Origin: Rhodobacter sp. NTK016B
GTDB lineage: Bacteria; Pseudomonadota; Alphaproteobacteria; Rhodobacterales; Rhodobacteraceae
Reading direction: 5' to 3'
Length of the DNA stretch: 64,000 nt
Assembly: GCF_017303295.1 (NCBI RefSeq)
Contig: NZ_JAFKOK010000002.1
Coordinates: 62,001-126,000, forward strand
A program made the position numbers and the translations under genes. This document shows, one piece after another, positions 45,959 to 55,125 of this stretch (its first letter is position 1; every line of letters starts with the position of its first letter). The notes under the pieces are model-generated. The model saw only the letters and a list, made by a program, of their open reading frames with translations. It did no database searches and had not been told where the DNA came from.

Positions 45959-46429
45959 ATGGAAAAGATCCTCATGACCCGCCGCGGCTTCGATGCCCTG
46001 AACGCGGAACTGCGCAACCTCAAATCCGTCGAGCGCCCGGCCGTGATCCGTGCGATTGCCGAGGCGCGTGAACATGGCGATCTGTCGGAGAACGCCGAAT
46101 ACCATGCCGCGCGCGAGAAGCAGAGCTTCATCGAGGGCCGCATCAAGGAGGTCGAAGGCCTTCTGGGGCTGGCCGAGGTCATCGACCCGGCGAAGCTGTC
46201 GGGCTCGATCAAGTTCGGCGCGACGGTGACCATCGTCGACGAGGACACCGACGAGGAAAAGACCTACCAGATCGTGGGCGAGGCCGAGGCCGATATCGAG
46301 AACAACCTGCTGAACATCAAGTCGCCCCTCGCACGGGCGCTGATCGGCAAGGAAGAGGGCGATTCCGTCGAAGTCCGCACGCCCGGCGGCGAGCGCAGCT
46401 ACGAGGTGCTGGCGATCGTGTATCGCTGA
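45959..46429 (+). CDS. greA: Transcription elongation factor GreA
   Basis: A 156-residue factor that stimulates transcript cleavage by backtracked RNA polymerase. The N-terminal coiled coil shows [21 protein letters not shown], whose acidic tip (D-L-S-E-N-A-E) enters the secondary channel, and the C-terminal domain ends in EVLAIVYR. Length and both domains are complete. It is divergent from ETF-QO across 298 bases in which I see no other gene. Confidence 0.96.
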   Translation: MEKILMTRRGFDALNAELRNLKSVERPAVIRAIAEAREHGDLSENAEYHAAREKQSFIEGRIKEVEGLLGLAEVIDPAKLSGSIKFGATVTIVDEDTDEEKTYQIVGEAEADIENNLLNIKSPLARALIGKEEGDSVEVRTPGGERSYEVLAIVYR

Positions 46430-46439
46430 CAGCAATGGC

Positions 46440-47705
46440 ATGTCCGATTCCGAGGCCCCCAATGACGACGCCGCTTCAAGCGTCCCGCCTCGGGCTTCAG
46501 GCCCGGCCAAGGGGGGACAGGCCCCGGCCGGATCCCGCACCCCGCCACCGTTGAGCGGATCGGAACCGGACCAGTCGCCCCGGCCGGAAACGCCACCCGA
46601 ATCGCAGGCTGACGGCGGAAATGGCGCAAGCCAGCCGAACGCCAATTCCGGCGACACCGCGCCCAAGGCCCGCCACACGCCGCCCGCCTTCGTCGCGCCG
46701 CCGCACGCGGCAGACGACGGCGCATCCGATCCCGCCACGACCAATGCCCCGGCGGCCAAGCCCGCCCGGATGGCCGGCGAAGGGCTGGCTTTCGGCCTGT
46801 CGCTTGTGTGGCTTGGCATGATGGTCGCGGCGCTGGTGGTGCTCGACCGGCAGGGCATGAGTATCTCGGACACACTGGGTCTTGTGGTGATCGCGCTGGC
46901 GGTGTTCCTGCCGGTCGCGCTGATCTGGGTCGCGGTGCTGGTGCTGAAAGCCGCGCGCGGGATGCGCGACGACGCGGCGCGGCTGCAGAGCACGGTCGAG
47001 GGGATGCGCCGCGCGTGGATCCGCGAACAGCAGGCAGCGGGGCTGGCGCTGAAACCTTCGGTCGAAGAAAAGCTCGACGAGATCGCCGCCGCCCAGCGCG
47101 CCGCCGAAGACCGTATGGCGATGTTCAGCACGCGCCGGCACATGCCCTTCACCGTCTCGCCCAATGCCAAGCCAGAGACCGCCGACGATGCCCAGCCCGC
47201 GCTGGCGCTCGACAATCCCGAGCCCGCGCCCGAACCGGTGCGCCCGGCCGATTTCATCCGCGCGCTCAACTTCCCCGAGACCGAGCATGACGAAGAGGGC
47301 TTCGCCGCCCTGCGCCGCGCGATGGAGGATCACGGCACCGCGTTGCTGATCCACGCTGCGCAATCCGTGCTGACGGTGCTGGCGCAGGAAGGCATCTATA
47401 TGGACGACCTGCGCCCCGACCGGGCCCGCCCCGAAATCTGGCGGGCCTTTGCACTGGGCGCGCGGGGACCGGAAGTGGCGGCGCTGGGGGGGATTCGCGA
47501 CCGCTCGTCGCTGGCGCTGACCTATGCCCGCATGCGCTCGGACCCCGGTTTTCGCGAGGCGGCGCATCATTTCCTGCGCACGTTCGACCGCCGTTTCGTC
47601 GTCTTCGAGGCCGCCGCCTCGGATGGCGAGATCGCGCAATTCGCCGAAACCCGTTCGGCGCGCGCTTTCATGCTTCTGGGTCGAGTGACCGGAATTTTTG
47701 GATAA
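46440..47705 (+). CDS. Unrecognised membrane protein with disordered N-terminus
   Basis: A 421-residue protein, ten bases after greA. Residues 1-112 are Pro/Ala/Asp/Ser-rich and likely disordered. Two transmembrane helices (about 120-140 and 148-172) form a hairpin, followed by a helical coiled segment (about 175-215) and a compact C-terminal domain (about 265-421; HDEEGFAALRRAMEDHGTALLIHAAQ, RSDPGFREAAHHFLRTFDRR). I do not recognise a family. It is probably co-transcribed with greA and may be a lineage-specific envelope or cytoskeletal factor. Confidence 0.85.
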   Translation: MSDSEAPNDDAASSVPPRASGPAKGGQAPAGSRTPPPLSGSEPDQSPRPETPPESQADGGNGASQPNANSGDTAPKARHTPPAFVAPPHAADDGASDPATTNAPAAKPARMAGEGLAFGLSLVWLGMMVAALVVLDRQGMSISDTLGLVVIALAVFLPVALIWVAVLVLKAARGMRDDAARLQSTVEGMRRAWIREQQAAGLALKPSVEEKLDEIAAAQRAAEDRMAMFSTRRHMPFTVSPNAKPETADDAQPALALDNPEPAPEPVRPADFIRALNFPETEHDEEGFAALRRAMEDHGTALLIHAAQSVLTVLAQEGIYMDDLRPDRARPEIWRAFALGARGPEVAALGGIRDRSSLALTYARMRSDPGFREAAHHFLRTFDRRFVVFEAAASDGEIAQFAETRSARAFMLLGRVTGIFG

Positions 47706-47709
47706 CACG

Positions 47710-48432
47710 ATGACTGACAACCCAACGCAGCGCCAAGCCTTCTGGCGGGGTTTCAAACACGGCTGGCCGTTCATCCTGGTCGTCGCGCCGTTCGGCGTGG
47801 TGTTCGGGGTGGTCGCGACCGAAGCCGGGCTCGACGTGCTGCAAACGATGGCCTTCTCGATCGCCGTCATCGCCGGGGCCGCACAGCTGACCGCGATCCA
47901 GATGATGACCGACAACGCACCCGTCGCGATCATCCTTGTCACCGCGCTGGCCGTGAACCTGCGGATGGCGATGTATTCGGCCTCGCTCACGCCGCATCTG
48001 GGGCGGGCGCCGGTCTGGCAGCGGGCGCTTATTGCCTATCTGATGGTCGATCAGGCCTTCGCCGTCTCAGCCCTGCAATACGAAAAGACCCCGGGCTGGA
48101 GCACCCCGGCCAAAGTCGCCTATTACTTCGGCGTGGTCACGCTGATCTGCCCGATCTGGTATGTCGGCACGCTGGCGGGGGCGGTGCTGGGCGCGCAGAT
48201 CCCCGACACGATCCCGATCGGCGCGGCGATCCCCATCGCCTTTATCGCGCTTATCGGTCCGATGCTGCGCACGCTGGCGCATGTCGCGGCGGCGCTGACA
48301 TCGGTCATTGCCGCGCTGCTGCTGGCGGGACTGCCCTATAGCCTCGGGCTGCTGGTGGCAGGGCTTCTGGCGATGATCGTCGGCTCGGGCGTCGAGGTCT
48401 GGCTGGCGCGCCGTCAGGAGGAACGCCCATGA
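47710..48432 (+). CDS. azlC: AzlC-family branched-chain amino acid exporter, large subunit
   Basis: A 240-residue membrane protein with the AzlC signature FKHGWPFILVVAPFGVVFGVVATEAGLD followed by AGAAQLTAIQMM and NLRMAMYSASLTPHL. About seven or eight helices. Together with the small AzlD subunit it exports branched-chain amino acids. The ATG at 47710 is preferred to an in-frame TTG four codons upstream. It begins five bases after the preceding gene. Confidence 0.92.
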   Translation: MTDNPTQRQAFWRGFKHGWPFILVVAPFGVVFGVVATEAGLDVLQTMAFSIAVIAGAAQLTAIQMMTDNAPVAIILVTALAVNLRMAMYSASLTPHLGRAPVWQRALIAYLMVDQAFAVSALQYEKTPGWSTPAKVAYYFGVVTLICPIWYVGTLAGAVLGAQIPDTIPIGAAIPIAFIALIGPMLRTLAHVAAALTSVIAALLLAGLPYSLGLLVAGLLAMIVGSGVEVWLARRQEERP

Positions 48433-48758
48433 CCCTGTCGCAACCGATCATCTGGCTGATCGTCATCGGGCTCGGGATAGGCACCTTCGCGCTGCGCTTT
48501 TCGTTCCTTGGCCTGCTGGGGTCGCGCCCGCTGCCCGCCTGGGCCCTCAGGCTGCTGCGCTATACGCCGGTGGCGGTCTTGCCGGGGCTGGTCGCACCGC
48601 GCGTCTTCCTGCCGCCCGAAGGGGCGACGACGCCCGACCCGACGCTGCTGGCCACCGCGCTGGTCACGCTGGCACTGGGCGTGTGGACCAAGAACGCGAT
48701 CTGGGCAATGCTCAGCGGCGCCGCGACGCTGACGGTTCTGACCCTGCTTTTGGCCTGA
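48429..48758 (+). CDS. azlD: AzlD-family branched-chain amino acid exporter, small subunit
   Basis: A 109-residue protein with four helices; LIVIGLGIGTFALRFSFLGLLG and LRYTPVAVLPGLVAPRVFL are the AzlD pattern. It overlaps the azlC stop by ATGA, the usual coupling for this two-component exporter. Confidence 0.92.
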   Translation: MTLSQPIIWLIVIGLGIGTFALRFSFLGLLGSRPLPAWALRLLRYTPVAVLPGLVAPRVFLPPEGATTPDPTLLATALVTLALGVWTKNAIWAMLSGAATLTVLTLLLA

Positions 48759-48783
48759 GCGTCGGGACGCATCACCGGATACG

Positions 48784-48809
48784 AAAACGGGGCCCGAAGG
48801 CCCCGTTTT
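48784..48809. terminator. Bidirectional terminator between azlD and the lipoprotein gene
   Basis: AAAACGGGGCC-CGAA-GGCCCCGTTTT, an 11-bp stem with a GNRA-like loop and a T-run for both directions, placed between convergent genes. Confidence 0.93.
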
Positions 48810-48810
48810 G

Positions 48811-49410
48811 TCATTCCGTGTATTGCTGGCGTTCCGTTGGCTCGGCGTCGGAATAGACCCGCTCTTCCATCACCCCCGGTATCGTCGCGAATTGTTCGGA
48901 CAGGCTGTTGGGATAGAAGCTGTCCTCGATCCACTCGAACCCCGGTACCTGCGTCAGGATGGCGACGATGGATTTGGCGCAGAACGCATCGGGGACAGGG
49001 CCCTCACGCTCGGCCAGCCGCAGGATCATCTCGGCTGTTTCGGGCGGCACCCGCAGCGTCTGGATGCGCACATGGTGCGTGCGACGCGCGTGGTAATAGG
49101 TGTAGCGATAAAGCTGCGTATCGTCGAAGCCGTAATGGACATCGTGACGCTCGGGCGCGTCGGGATGGGTCCACGTCCCTGCCGGATCGAACAGCACCCG
49201 CTGGCTGGGCGCATTGATCATCAGCGCCGCGTGCTCGCCCTGACCGCCATCGTTCTTGATGACGTTGAACAGCACGATCTCGGCCGGGCCGTCATGCTGG
49301 TAGCGGGCGGCGATCACATCGGCTTCGGGCGCCCAGACGGTGGGCTTGGTCGTACAGGCTGCCAGAATGACGAGGGCAACCAGAGCGAAGGCTCTTGTCA
49401 GCAGGGGCAT
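48811..49410 (-). CDS. Lipoprotein with possible permuted papain-like (NlpC/P60-type) domain
   Basis: A 199-residue lipoprotein (signal LVALVILAAC, Cys19). The mature part holds GQGEHAALMINAPSQRVLFDPAGTW and, about 80 residues later, DAFCAKSIVAIL. A His strand followed by a Cys helix is the order seen in circularly permuted NlpC/P60 (YiiX-like) hydrolases, so it may act on the cell wall or lipids. This is a pattern guess only; I recognise no closer family. It has its own transcript, ending at the hairpin at 48784. Confidence 0.8.
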   Translation of the reverse strand: MPLLTRAFALVALVILAACTTKPTVWAPEADVIAARYQHDGPAEIVLFNVIKNDGGQGEHAALMINAPSQRVLFDPAGTWTHPDAPERHDVHYGFDDTQLYRYTYYHARRTHHVRIQTLRVPPETAEMILRLAEREGPVPDAFCAKSIVAILTQVPGFEWIEDSFYPNSLSEQFATIPGVMEERVYSDAEPTERQQYTE

Positions 49411-49431
49411 GGCGGCGTCCTTTCCATGAAA

Positions 49432-49452
49432 CCGGGCGCAAAGCGCGCCCGG
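49432..49452 (-). terminator. Hairpin downstream of the COX IV gene
   Basis: CCGGGCGC-AAAGC-GCGCCCGG, an 8-bp stem 50 bases after the COX IV stop in minus-strand sense. There is no T-run, so termination is only possible, not certain. Confidence 0.45.
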
Positions 49453-49501
49453 CTACCGCGTTTGCGCGGGGTCATAGGGACGCCGCATCAAAGCAGGCGC
49501 G

Positions 49502-49633
49502 TCAGGAATTGGCGAGCGCCAGGAAGATCAGGACAGCGATAGAGAAACCGCCGACCCAGACAGCCGCCTTGATGAAACCGGCAAAGGTCTTTTCCTGTTC
49601 GGTGGTGTCCATCGACCCGTGTTCGTGCGCCAT
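49502..49633 (-). CDS. aa3-type cytochrome c oxidase subunit IV
   Basis: A 43-residue protein with a charged N-terminus ([20 protein letters not shown]) and one transmembrane helix (about 21-41), matching the small subunit IV of Rhodobacter/Paracoccus aa3 oxidase, which is encoded apart from the other subunits. GGAG lies eleven bases before the ATG. The 157 bases upstream to the MBL gene contain no further gene. Confidence 0.88.
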   Translation of the reverse strand: MAHEHGSMDTTEQEKTFAGFIKAAVWVGGFSIAVLIFLALANS

Positions 49634-49790
49634 GTCGGAAGTCTCCATTCCCGTGGTTTTTCCTTTCCATAGCGGAAGCCGAAACCCCTGTCACCCCGCC
49701 AGAGAGGGCCGGGCGTTTCGCCGCATCCAAGTGACGTGGCGGCGCCACATTCATGGATCGGGTGGCCCGTCGCGGGCCGCAAGTGCGGTT

Positions 49791-50849
49791 TCAGGCGGCG
49801 CGCTGCCACAGCCAGACGCCGCGCGCGTCGCGCTGGCGCGTGGCCCGGCCGGCCTTGAGCAGATGGTTGAGATGGGCCACCGATTCGACCAGCGCCATGC
49901 CCGCCGCCGAGTCGGTGATCTCGCGCTTGAAAAGCGGCAGGAAGCATTCGGCGGCCGTGCGCGGCTCGGACAGGTATTGCTCGAGCCGGGAAAGCGCGCC
50001 CTGATGGTTCTCGACCATCTGGCGCAGCCGCAGCGGCAGGCCGGTAAAGGGCAGCTTGTGGCCGGGCAGCACGTAATGACGATCCTCGGCGATCTCGCCG
50101 AACTTCTTGCAGCTCCGGATCCATTCGGCCACCGGATCGGCGCCGGGCTCGGTCGCGTAGACGCCCAGATTGGCGCTGATGCCCGGCAAAAGCTGGTCGC
50201 CGCCAATGACCAGATCGTCGTCGAGGCTCCAGAACGTCGCGTGCTCGGGCGCGTGGCCGTCGCCGCAACGCACGATCCAGTTGCGCCCGCCGATGACGAT
50301 CTCGTCCCCCTCGGCGATGCGGGTGAACCCCAAGGGCATCGGATCGACGACATCGGCGAAGTTGAACGGCCGCTCGGCCATGCGGCGCGCGATCTCTTCC
50401 TCGTCCACTCCCGCGCCGCGCCAATAAGCCACGGTTTCCGGCACCGGCTTCGTATGGGCGTCGAGCATCAGCATCCGCGCGAAGAGCCACGCGGTGCGGG
50501 TGGTCACAAGCTCGACGCCGTATTCGGTCTGAAACCACCCGGCCAGCCCGATATGATCGGGATGGTGATGGGTAACGATCAGCCGCCGCACGGGTTTCGC
50601 CGCCAGCGGCCCGGCGATCAGCGCCTGCCAGTCGCGCTTTGTGCTCTTGGTGGCAAAGCCGGTATCGACCAGCGTCCAGCCATCGCCATCGTCGAGCGCG
50701 TAGACATTGACATGATCCAGCTGCATCGGCAGCGACATGCGCATCCACAAAATCCCCGGCGCGACCTCAATCGCCTGCCCCTTCTCGGGCGGGGCTTCAT
50801 GTGGAAAGTGGATGCCCTGTTCTGCCGGGTGCGGGCTGGCTGTCGTCAT
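49791..50849 (-). CDS. MBL-fold metallo-hydrolase
   Basis: A 352-residue metallo-beta-lactamase-fold enzyme with the dinuclear zinc motif THHHPDHIG, a His in CGDGHAPEHATF, Asp in VIGGDQLLPG and a final PGHKLP. The C-terminal helical extension (SRLEQYLSEPRTAAECFLPLF) is typical of the LACTB2-like/thioesterase group. The ATG overlaps the stop of the acyl-CoA dehydrogenase (ATGA), so it may hydrolyse a related thioester. Confidence 0.88.
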   Translation of the reverse strand: MTTASPHPAEQGIHFPHEAPPEKGQAIEVAPGILWMRMSLPMQLDHVNVYALDDGDGWTLVDTGFATKSTKRDWQALIAGPLAAKPVRRLIVTHHHPDHIGLAGWFQTEYGVELVTTRTAWLFARMLMLDAHTKPVPETVAYWRGAGVDEEEIARRMAERPFNFADVVDPMPLGFTRIAEGDEIVIGGRNWIVRCGDGHAPEHATFWSLDDDLVIGGDQLLPGISANLGVYATEPGADPVAEWIRSCKKFGEIAEDRHYVLPGHKLPFTGLPLRLRQMVENHQGALSRLEQYLSEPRTAAECFLPLFKREITDSAAGMALVESVAHLNHLLKAGRATRQRDARGVWLWQRAA

Positions 50850-52555
50850 GCGGTCTGAAGATCCTCGACGCTGAGATCGTAAAGCGGCCCGGCCCCCGAG
50901 CGCGCTTGCGCAAGCAGGGCGGCATGCTCGGGGAGAATACGCTCGATGAAGACGCGCGCAAGCCGGGCACGCCCGCCTTCGGGATCCACCATCGCGGCTT
51001 TCAGGTGGTAATGTGCGCCCAGCACCCGCGCGAAGGCCCGCAGATAGGGGACGGCACCGGCGAAGCGCTCGTTCATCTCCTGCGCCACCAGCCACTCGGT
51101 CGCTTCGCGCAGGGTTTCGCTCGCCTCCCACGTCGCCTCGGCCAGTTCGGGAAGCGTGCCGCGCGCGGCCTCGGCATTGTCCTGAACTTCCTGCAACAGA
51201 CGGGCGGCGGCCTCGCCCCCGTCCATCATCTTGCGCGCAACAAGATCCATCGCCTGAATGCCGTTCGTGCCCTCATAGATCGGCGTGATGCGGACATCGC
51301 GGAAATACTGCGCGGCGCCAGTTTCCTCGATGAAGCCCATACCGCCATGGACCTGCACCCCCATCGACGCGACCTCGCAGCCGATATCGGTGCCGTGTGC
51401 CTTGGCGATCGGCGTCAGCAACGCGGCGCGCGCCTTCCAGCTGTCCTTGCCGGTGGCCTTGCCCATATCCAGCGCCAGACCGCATTCCAGCGCGATGGCG
51501 CGGGCGGCAAAGATCTCGGCCCGCATGACCGCCAGCATCCGGCGCACATCGGCATGGTCGATGATCGCGGTGTTGCCCATCGGCGTCTTGCCCTGCTTGC
51601 GCTCCTGCGCATAGGCCAGCGCGTGCTGATAGGCAGCTTCGGCCACGCCGATCCCCTGCGTGCCCACGCCCAGACGGGCATTGTTCATCATCGTGAACAT
51701 CGCCGCCATGCCGCCATTGGGCTTGCCGACCATCCAGCCTTTGGCGCCTTCGAAGCTCATCACGCAGGTGGGCGAGCCGTGGATCCCCAGCTTGTGCTCG
51801 AGCGAGACGACACGCAGGTCGTTGCGCTCGCCGGGATTGCCCTCGGCATCGGGGATGAGCTTGGGCACCATGAACAGGCTGATCCCCTTGGTGCCGGGCG
51901 CCGCATCGGGCAGCCGGGCCAGCACAAGATGGCAGACATTCTCGGCCACGTCGTGATCGCCCCAGGTGATATAGATCTTCTGGCCGGTGATCGCGAAGGT
52001 GCCGTCGTCTTTTTCTACCGCCTTGGTGCTCAGCGCGCCCACATCCGAACCCGCCTGCGGCTCGGTCAGGTTCATCGAGCCGGTCCATTGGCCGGAAATC
52101 AGCTTGGGCAGGTAAAGCGCCTTCAACTCGTCGCTGGCATGGTGTTCCAGCGCCTCGATCTGGCCCTGGCTCAGCAGCGGGCAGAGCTGCAGCGCAAGGT
52201 TGGCGCCCGACATCATCTCGTTCATCGCGGTGTTCAGCGTCTGCGGCAGCCCCATGCCGCCGAACTCGGGCGTGGCAGAAATGCCCAGCCAGCCGCCCTC
52301 GGCAATCGCCTGATAGGCGTCCTTGAAACCGGGCGAGGTGCGCACGACGCCGTTTTCCAGCTTGGCGGGCGTCAGGTCGCCATTGCGATTGACGGGCGCC
52401 AGCACCTCGTCGCACAGCCGGCCCAGCTCGGACAGGATCGCCTCGGTCACATCGGCGCCGGCTTCGGCGAAAGTGTCGGTCTCGGCAAGGCGGTCGTAGC
52501 CCAACACCTTGTCGAGCAGGAAACGCACATCGGCAACGGGGGACGTGAATGGCAT
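50846..52555 (-). CDS. Acyl-CoA dehydrogenase, DmdC-like
   Basis: A 569-residue flavoprotein with the acyl-CoA dehydrogenase N, middle and C domains (MNLTEPQAGSDVGAL, YITWGDHDV, and QVHGGMGFIEETGAAQYFRDVRITPIYEGTNGIQAMDL with the catalytic-base Glu) plus the extra C-terminal AidB-like extension. The opening MPFTSPVADVRFLLDKVLG resembles the DmdC family (3-methylmercaptopropionyl-CoA dehydrogenase), but the exact substrate needs comparison with true DmdC. GGAGGAAA precedes the ATG. It would feed electrons to ETF and then ETF-QO. Confidence 0.88.
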   Translation of the reverse strand: MPFTSPVADVRFLLDKVLGYDRLAETDTFAEAGADVTEAILSELGRLCDEVLAPVNRNGDLTPAKLENGVVRTSPGFKDAYQAIAEGGWLGISATPEFGGMGLPQTLNTAMNEMMSGANLALQLCPLLSQGQIEALEHHASDELKALYLPKLISGQWTGSMNLTEPQAGSDVGALSTKAVEKDDGTFAITGQKIYITWGDHDVAENVCHLVLARLPDAAPGTKGISLFMVPKLIPDAEGNPGERNDLRVVSLEHKLGIHGSPTCVMSFEGAKGWMVGKPNGGMAAMFTMMNNARLGVGTQGIGVAEAAYQHALAYAQERKQGKTPMGNTAIIDHADVRRMLAVMRAEIFAARAIALECGLALDMGKATGKDSWKARAALLTPIAKAHGTDIGCEVASMGVQVHGGMGFIEETGAAQYFRDVRITPIYEGTNGIQAMDLVARKMMDGGEAAARLLQEVQDNAEAARGTLPELAEATWEASETLREATEWLVAQEMNERFAGAVPYLRAFARVLGAHYHLKAAMVDPEGGRARLARVFIERILPEHAALLAQARSGAGPLYDLSVEDLQTA

Positions 52556-52683
52556 CGGTTTCCTCCAGGCAATCGCTGTTGCAGCCGCGCCAAGCGCGCT
52601 TGGCAAGCCGCGTCGCGGGCTGTATTGCCGCAATTATAGCGCCCGGAACAGCCCTCGACACGAAAACGCAGCGTCACCTCGCC

Positions 52684-53625
52684 ATGCCCGAGACCCGAGT
52701 TTTGTCCCCAGATGCCAAGGGGCTGTCGCAGGCGGCGGGCCTGCTGCGGCGCGGCGGTCTGGTCGCGTTCCCGACCGAGACGGTCTACGGGCTGGGCGCC
52801 GATGCGACCTGCGACGACGCCGTCGCCCGCATCTTCGAGGCCAAGGGCCGCCCCCGCTTCAACCCGCTGATCGCGCATCTGCCCGACCTGTCGATGGTCG
52901 AGCGCTACGCCGTGCTGACCCCACTGGCCGAGCGCCTGGCGCGGGCTTTCTGGCCCGGTCCGATGACGCTGGTGCTACCGTTGAAAGGCGGGTTGTCGCC
53001 GCTGGTGACCGCCGGGCTCGACAGCGTGGCGATCCGCCTGCCCGCCCATCCGGTCGCGCGCGCGCTGCTTGACGCGTTCGGCGGCCCGCTCGCCGCGCCC
53101 TCGGCCAACCCGTCGGGGCGCATCAGCCCGGTGACGGCGCGGCATGTGTTGGACGGTCTCGACGGACGGATCGAGGCCGTGGTCGACGGCGGAAGCTGCG
53201 CGGTGGGACTGGAATCGACGATCCTCGACGCCCGGGGCGAGGCGCCGGTGCTGCTGCGCGCGGGCGGTCTGGCAAGCGAGGCGGTCGAAGCCCTCGGCCT
53301 GACGCTGCAGCGCCCAAAGGACGGACGGATCACCGCGCCGGGCCAGCTGGCTTCGCATTACGCGCCGCGCGGGCGCGTGCGGCTGGGGGCCGAGGCGCCC
53401 GAACCCGGCGAGGTCTGGGTGGGCTTCGGCCCCTGCCCCGGCGCCGCGCTGACTTTGTCGGAAGCGGGCGACACGACCGAGGCCGCGGCGCGGCTGTTCC
53501 ACGCGCTGCACGAAGCCGACGCGCTGGCGGGGCCCGGGGGGCGCATCGCCTTCGCGCCGGTACCCGAAAGCGGGCTTGGACGCGCGGTGAACGACCGGCT
53601 TCGCCGGGCAGCGGCGCCCCGCTAG
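52684..53625 (+). CDS. L-threonylcarbamoyladenylate synthase, Sua5 type
   Basis: A 313-residue enzyme supplying threonylcarbamoyl-AMP for the t6A modification at position 37 of ANN-decoding tRNAs. The YrdC core shows PTETVYGLGADAT, KGRPRFNPLIAHL, FWPGPMTLVL and SANPSGRISP, and a separate C-terminal Sua5 domain follows (PGQLASHYAPR marks the linker). It is divergent from the dehydrogenase over 128 bases. Confidence 0.93.
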   Translation: MPETRVLSPDAKGLSQAAGLLRRGGLVAFPTETVYGLGADATCDDAVARIFEAKGRPRFNPLIAHLPDLSMVERYAVLTPLAERLARAFWPGPMTLVLPLKGGLSPLVTAGLDSVAIRLPAHPVARALLDAFGGPLAAPSANPSGRISPVTARHVLDGLDGRIEAVVDGGSCAVGLESTILDARGEAPVLLRAGGLASEAVEALGLTLQRPKDGRITAPGQLASHYAPRGRVRLGAEAPEPGEVWVGFGPCPGAALTLSEAGDTTEAAARLFHALHEADALAGPGGRIAFAPVPESGLGRAVNDRLRRAAAPR

Positions 53626-53647
53626 GATTGCCACCAGTGCTGGAACG

Positions 53648-55009
53648 TCAGGGTACCGCCCGGAAACAGAACGCAGCACGCGGGTCCGACCACCACGATT
53701 GCCCCGGCACCGCCGCATTCGCGAACCGTACGGCATAAGCCGCGATATCCGGCTGACGGGGATCGGGCGACGACAGGCAGATGACATCGTTGCGTCCGAT
53801 CCAGCTGCGGAAACGCCCCTGAAACGGCACGGTTTCACCCGGGGCCACGTCGCCCAGACGCAGCCCGCCCTCTGGCGCCCCACGTCCCAGCAGCGCGGCC
53901 GGGCCAAGCGTGATCGTCTGCAGCGCGGTGCCGCCACGATACAGCGTCGCCAGCAGTGGGCGCGGCGAGAAGATACGCGACCAGCCGTCATTGACGACCC
54001 AGACCGTCACCTCATGCGCAGGCTGATCGATGCGGGCGAAATCCATGCGCAGCCGGTAGCCCAGCCGCCGCTCGACCGCGTCCCGGCAGCCTTCGGCGCG
54101 CCAGCGGTCGTGGAAGTCCGGGTGATAGGCGGCATCCAACGTGTTCAGGTGGTAAAGCGCCCCTTCATCAAGGATCGCCCAGCACCCCAGCCGTGGCGCG
54201 CTGCCGCGGCAGGTCTGCACGGAGAAGGGCGTGCTCTCGGTCATGTCCTGCGCGAAGAGACGTTGCGCCAGCTGCTGTCCCGCCCAGCCGGTATAGGTGC
54301 CGGTATCGTCGGGCGCGGACAGGAAACAATCGTTGTGAAACCCGAACCGCCCGCGCCCCTCGGCGCCCCAGGCCATCAGGTCGGGTGGCCGGCGCCATTG
54401 CAGCGGCACTTCGAGCGGGAAATATTCGAGCAGCGCATCCCGGATGGCCGCCTTGTTCGCCGGGCTTTCCAGCCCGTTGGCCGAGCCATGCCCCTCGCCC
54501 CATTGCCCGATGAAACCCGCCTGTATCACCGCCAGCGTGTCGCGGTTGCGCCGCAGGACCGGGCCGAGCTGGCGAATGTGTTGCAGGACCCGCCACAAGG
54601 GCGCATCCGGCTGGTTGCCGCCGTAATTATAGCTGAACCGCACGATCAGCTTGACCCCGGCGCGACGCGCATTGCCCAGCGCGCCCTCGATCCAGCTAAG
54701 TTCCCAGTCGGGCAAGGGCGCATTGCGCCAGGCATCGAGCCGGATCAGCGCGAAGACGACAGTATAGCCGTTCTCGTCGCGCTGACGCGCCATCCACTCA
54801 TAGGTCCAGTTGTCGCTGCGTAGGAAATCCTCGTGCTCGCTGATCCAGAAGCCGCGTTCGGGCGACAGGACAAACCCCTCTTCCGCCGCGAAGTGCAGTG
54901 ACCGGACCTGCGCCGACAAAGCGGCGGGGATCAGCGACAGAAAAAGCGTCAGACAAAGCGCCCGGAAAACGGCGCTGGGCGGCACGGATAAGCGGGAAAA
55001 TCGTAACAT
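53648..55009 (-). CDS. DUF4832/DUF4874 secreted protein
   Basis: A 453-residue exported protein: signal peptide (residues 1-34, AALSAQ), then a TIM-barrel-like DUF4874 region (SPERGFWISEHEDFL, LDAWRNAPLPDWELSWIEGALGNARRAGVKLIVRFSYNY, VIQAGFIGQWGEGHGS) and a C-terminal beta-sandwich (about 340-450). The Trp-Gly-Glu in IGQWGEGHG suggests a glycoside-hydrolase-type acidic residue. The substrate is unknown. It is convergent with the Sua5-type gene. Confidence 0.88.
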   Translation of the reverse strand: MLRFSRLSVPPSAVFRALCLTLFLSLIPAALSAQVRSLHFAAEEGFVLSPERGFWISEHEDFLRSDNWTYEWMARQRDENGYTVVFALIRLDAWRNAPLPDWELSWIEGALGNARRAGVKLIVRFSYNYGGNQPDAPLWRVLQHIRQLGPVLRRNRDTLAVIQAGFIGQWGEGHGSANGLESPANKAAIRDALLEYFPLEVPLQWRRPPDLMAWGAEGRGRFGFHNDCFLSAPDDTGTYTGWAGQQLAQRLFAQDMTESTPFSVQTCRGSAPRLGCWAILDEGALYHLNTLDAAYHPDFHDRWRAEGCRDAVERRLGYRLRMDFARIDQPAHEVTVWVVNDGWSRIFSPRPLLATLYRGGTALQTITLGPAALLGRGAPEGGLRLGDVAPGETVPFQGRFRSWIGRNDVICLSSPDPRQPDIAAYAVRFANAAVPGQSWWSDPRAAFCFRAVP

Positions 55010-55125
55010 GGCACACTCGGATTAATAAAACGCGGATGGTCTGCTCTACCCCGAACGCTGAAAACAGCTTCAGGACGTCCACAATACACCGCGCCTCGCC
55101 CTCGCCAAACCTTGGCGCTCACCCC

